Source: Candidatus Heimdallarchaeota archaeon
GTDB lineage: Archaea > Asgardarchaeota > Heimdallarchaeia > JABLTI01
Assembly (NCBI GenBank): GCA_030602675.1
Contig: JAUVZH010000165.1
Coordinates: forward strand, 1-6,298
Direction: 5' to 3'
DNA: 6,298 nucleotides
The notes under the pieces were generated by a model. It was given only the letters and a program-made list of their open reading frames with translations, was not told where the DNA came from and did not search any database. Shown here piece after piece: positions 3,666 through 6,298 of the stretch. Numbering within the stretch: the stretch's first letter is position 1; the number at the start of each line of letters is the position of its first letter. The translations under genes and the position numbers were made by a program.

Positions 3666-6298
3666 CGAAACTAAAACCAATAAAAAACAAACGAAAAATA
3701 AAAAAGAACTTCTATTTCCAGAAGTTAGTTCAAACTTAGATTTACTTGTACATGAGAAAGAGATATTGAAATTTTGGGAAGTAAACAAAGTTTTTGAACA
3801 AAGGGTTGAATTAAACCGAAACTCAACCAAGTATTATTCTTTCATAGATGGACCTATAACTGCAAACAATCCAATGGGTTTACATCATGCTTGGGGTCGT
3901 TCACTAAAGGATTTAATACAACGTTATTGGGCGATGAAAGGATATGATCAAAGATATCAAAATGGATTTGATTGTCAAGGACTCTGGATAGAAGTTGAAG
4001 TCGAAAAAGAACTCGGGCTGAATTCCAAAAAAGCAATAGAAGATTATGGTTTGGAAAATTTTTCCAATAAGTGTAAGGAAAGATTGAATCATTTTTCAAG
4101 TCTAATAATCGAACAATCCAAAAGACTTGGTCAGTTCATGGATTGGGATAATTCCTACTATACTCACACTGACACAAATATCTCTTATATCTGGTATTTT
4201 CTTAAAACTTGCCATGAAAAGGGGTGGATAGTTAAAGGTCACTTTCCAATGCCATGGTGTTCTAGATGCGGTACATCATTATCACAACATGAACAACATG
4301 ATGCTTACAAAGAGCTTACCCACACAGCAGTTTTTGTGAAGTTTCCAATAAAAAATAAGAAACCTAATCAGCAAAAGGTCAATCTACTAGTTTGGACAAC
4401 AACCCCATGGACACTTACTGCAAATACAGCAGTAGCAGTTAATCCCGATTTAGCTTACTGTAAAGTACTACTAAATAATGAGGTATATTATATTGTTGAA
4501 AGTAAACTTTCATTATTAGTAGGGGAATTTGAGGTACAAGAGGTATTACCCGGAAAAGAACTAGTTGGTTTGAAGTATGATTCACCTTTCAACTACTTAA
4601 CTGCTCAAAAAGGAGTAGACCATAAAGTCATTGAATGGGTAGAAGTATCCGGTGAAGAAGGTACAGGTTTTGTGCATATAGCTCCAGGATGTGGGGCAGA
4701 GGATTTTGAGCTAAGTAAAATTTACAAATTAGCTGTCTTATCACCAATTGATGAATTCGGAATATTTGGTAAAGAATATAATGAATTTGGAGGAGTATTT
4801 GTATCCGATGTATCAACTCTAGTTCTCAACAAGCTTGAGGAATCAGGCTTGTCTTATAAAACAGAAGAATTTACTCACAGATATCCAACATGTTGGAGAT
4901 GCCATGAAGAACTAGTTTTTAGATTAGTTGAAGAATGGTTCATAGACTGTGAAGAAATACGACCACTACTGAAGAAAGCAACTGGTGAAGTCGAATGGAA
5001 ACCCAGCTTTTATGAAAAGCGAATGCAAGATTGGTTAAACAATATGGGAAATTGGTGTATCTCAAGAAAAAGATATTGGGGATTACCATTACCATTCTTT
5101 GAATGCAAACATTGTGGACAATTAACTGTAATAGGATCAAAAGATGAGCTTTTTGAAAAAGCAGTAAGTGGTCTTGAGAATTTACAGGAATTGCATCGTC
5201 CGTGGATAGATGACGTACAAATAGAATGCCCTAAATGTGGGAAAAAGGTCACTAAAGTACAGGAAGTTGGAGATTGCTGGTTAGATGCAGGCATAATTCC
5301 CTTTTCCACTCTAAATTATTTAGAAGATTCATCCTATTGGGAAAAGTGGTTCCCTGCAGAATCGATATGTGAAATGAGAGAACAAATACGATTATGGTTC
5401 TACTCTCTGCTCTTTATGGGAGTTACACTAACAGGAAAAGCACCATACAAAAAAGTAATTGCTCACGAAAAGGTCCATGACAAAGATGGTAGAGCTATGC
5501 ACAGAAGCTGGGGAAATGCCATATGGTTTGAAGAAGCAACAGATAAGATGGGTGCAGATTTACTACGATGGGCATTTGCTAAACAGCAATTAACACAAAC
5601 AATGAACTTTGGATACCATTTAATAAAAGAGCTAAAACAGTTCTTTCTCACACTATGGAATGTTTATTCATTTTTTGCCACGTTTGCTAATTTAGATCAA
5701 TTTAAACCAAAACAAAAACTAACCAATAGAGTACGACCCTTGCTTGACGAATGGCTACTCTCAAGACTCAACCTTCTTGTTAAACAAGTTCGTAAATATC
5801 TGGATAAAGCAGATTTTAGAAAAGCAGTGCTAGAATTTGAAGAATTTGTAGAATTACTTTCCACTTGGTATTTGCGAAGAAGCAGAAGAAGATTTTGGAA
5901 ACATGAAAATAGTGAAGAGAAACTTAGTGGTTATGAAACGCTATATTCAGTATTGCTAACAATGAGTAAACTAATAGCTCCAATAGCTCCATTCTTTGGT
6001 GAACTATTGTATCAGAACTTAACAAAAAAACGTGATTCAAATCTGCCCATGAGTGTACACCTATGTGATTATCCAAAATCGACGAAGAAACTCCTGAATA
6101 AAGAATTGAATGAAAAAATGGATGTTGTACTTGAGGTTGTAAAATTAGGTAGAGCAGCTAGGAGCAAAGTTGATTTAAGATTGAGACAACCACTTGAAGA
6201 AGTTATCATATGGTGTAAGAACACAGAGAATGAAAAGGTGTTGAAAGAATTCGAGATGGAGTTATTAACAGAGCTTAATGTGAAAAAACTAAGACTTG
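3658..6298 (+). CDS. ileS: Isoleucyl-tRNA synthetase, 3'-truncated by the window, with altered HIGH and KMSKS motifs
   Basis: This class Ia enzyme charges tRNA-Ile and hydrolyses mischarged valine. 880 codons are visible without a stop; full enzymes run to about 1,050, so the C-terminal part lies beyond the window. From this start: a basic leader (1-17), catalytic entry with GLHHAWGR (74-81) where HIGH is expected, and first zinc cysteines 201/204 and 412/415. The CP1 editing domain has WTTTPWTL (246-253) and HIAPGCGAED (340-349). Then come a WCISRKRYWG block (466-475), a second zinc set 483/486 and 524/527, AMHRS (613-617) at the KMSKS position, and the anticodon-binding helix region with WYLRRSRRRFW (737-747). 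ATG 3658 is the only reasonable start, since an in-frame TGA lies at 3649-3651; GAGGA is just 3 nt before it. The editing residues look intact. The motif set resembles a bacterial type of IleRS rather than the usual archaeal HYGH type, suggesting transfer (inference). Confidence 0.96.
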   Translation, partial: MKFETKTNKKQTKNKKELLFPEVSSNLDLLVHEKEILKFWEVNKVFEQRVELNRNSTKYYSFIDGPITANNPMGLHHAWGRSLKDLIQRYWAMKGYDQRYQNGFDCQGLWIEVEVEKELGLNSKKAIEDYGLENFSNKCKERLNHFSSLIIEQSKRLGQFMDWDNSYYTHTDTNISYIWYFLKTCHEKGWIVKGHFPMPWCSRCGTSLSQHEQHDAYKELTHTAVFVKFPIKNKKPNQQKVNLLVWTTTPWTLTANTAVAVNPDLAYCKVLLNNEVYYIVESKLSLLVGEFEVQEVLPGKELVGLKYDSPFNYLTAQKGVDHKVIEWVEVSGEEGTGFVHIAPGCGAEDFELSKIYKLAVLSPIDEFGIFGKEYNEFGGVFVSDVSTLVLNKLEESGLSYKTEEFTHRYPTCWRCHEELVFRLVEEWFIDCEEIRPLLKKATGEVEWKPSFYEKRMQDWLNNMGNWCISRKRYWGLPLPFFECKHCGQLTVIGSKDELFEKAVSGLENLQELHRPWIDDVQIECPKCGKKVTKVQEVGDCWLDAGIIPFSTLNYLEDSSYWEKWFPAESICEMREQIRLWFYSLLFMGVTLTGKAPYKKVIAHEKVHDKDGRAMHRSWGNAIWFEEATDKMGADLLRWAFAKQQLTQTMNFGYHLIKELKQFFLTLWNVYSFFATFANLDQFKPKQKLTNRVRPLLDEWLLSRLNLLVKQVRKYLDKADFRKAVLEFEEFVELLSTWYLRRSRRRFWKHENSEEKLSGYETLYSVLLTMSKLIAPIAPFFGELLYQNLTKKRDSNLPMSVHLCDYPKSTKKLLNKELNEKMDVVLEVVKLGRAARSKVDLRLRQPLEEVIIWCKNTENEKVLKEFEMELLTELNVKKLRL

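Noticed and set aside
3630..5651. Several minus-strand ORFs of 62-99 codons opposite ileS
   Set aside because: All are antisense to a continuous, conserved synthetase frame and none resembles a protein family.

Overview
The window is AT-rich archaeal DNA carrying five convincing protein genes, and everything points to an Asgard archaeon (Promethearchaeota/Asgardarchaeota). The evidence is an archaeal TATA-binding protein, a methanopterin-biosynthesis enzyme, archaeal TATA-box promoters with GGTG/GGAGG-type ribosome binding sites, T-tract terminators and, most diagnostic, a two-domain gelsolin-like protein. Two-domain gelsolins are among the eukaryotic signature proteins of Asgard archaea. TTG starts are common here: two genes use them clearly and a third probably does.

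Layout from left to right. Positions 7-1002 (minus) hold a beta-ribofuranosylaminobenzene 5'-phosphate synthase-like GHMP-fold protein (tetrahydromethanopterin pathway). Positions 1086-1667 (minus) hold a secreted, C-terminally membrane-anchored protein with a PPC-like beta-sandwich ectodomain and a lysine-rich cytoplasmic tail. A 169-bp divergent promoter region with a perfect 8-bp dyad separates it from the gelsolin-like gene at 1837-2481 (plus). That gene converges on the TATA-binding protein gene at 2730-3305 (minus), with T-tracts in the shared 248-bp spacer. A 352-bp divergent region (3306-3657) follows. It holds a cluster of five TTTATAAA-type boxes next to tbp, a doubtful 64-codon ORF and an 18-bp near-perfect direct repeat whose second copy contains the start of the last gene. 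From 3658 to the end of the window (plus) is an isoleucyl-tRNA synthetase gene, open at its 3' end (880 codons visible, no internal stop).

The genes do not form one pathway. They are housekeeping and information-processing genes (tbp, ileS), a cofactor gene and an actin-regulator-like gene, mostly in single-gene transcription units with their own promoters. No mobile element, CRISPR array, tRNA or rRNA was seen. The most unusual points are: (1) the isoleucyl-tRNA synthetase has GLHH instead of the HIGH signature, i.e. the rearranged GxHH form associated with extreme mupirocin resistance in IleRS2 enzymes, together with AMHRS in place of KMSKS; (2) tbp is preceded by an array of TATA-like boxes that its own product could bind; (3) the gelsolin-like protein keeps the type II calcium-site residues in both domains; (4) there is a duplicated short start region upstream of ileS.
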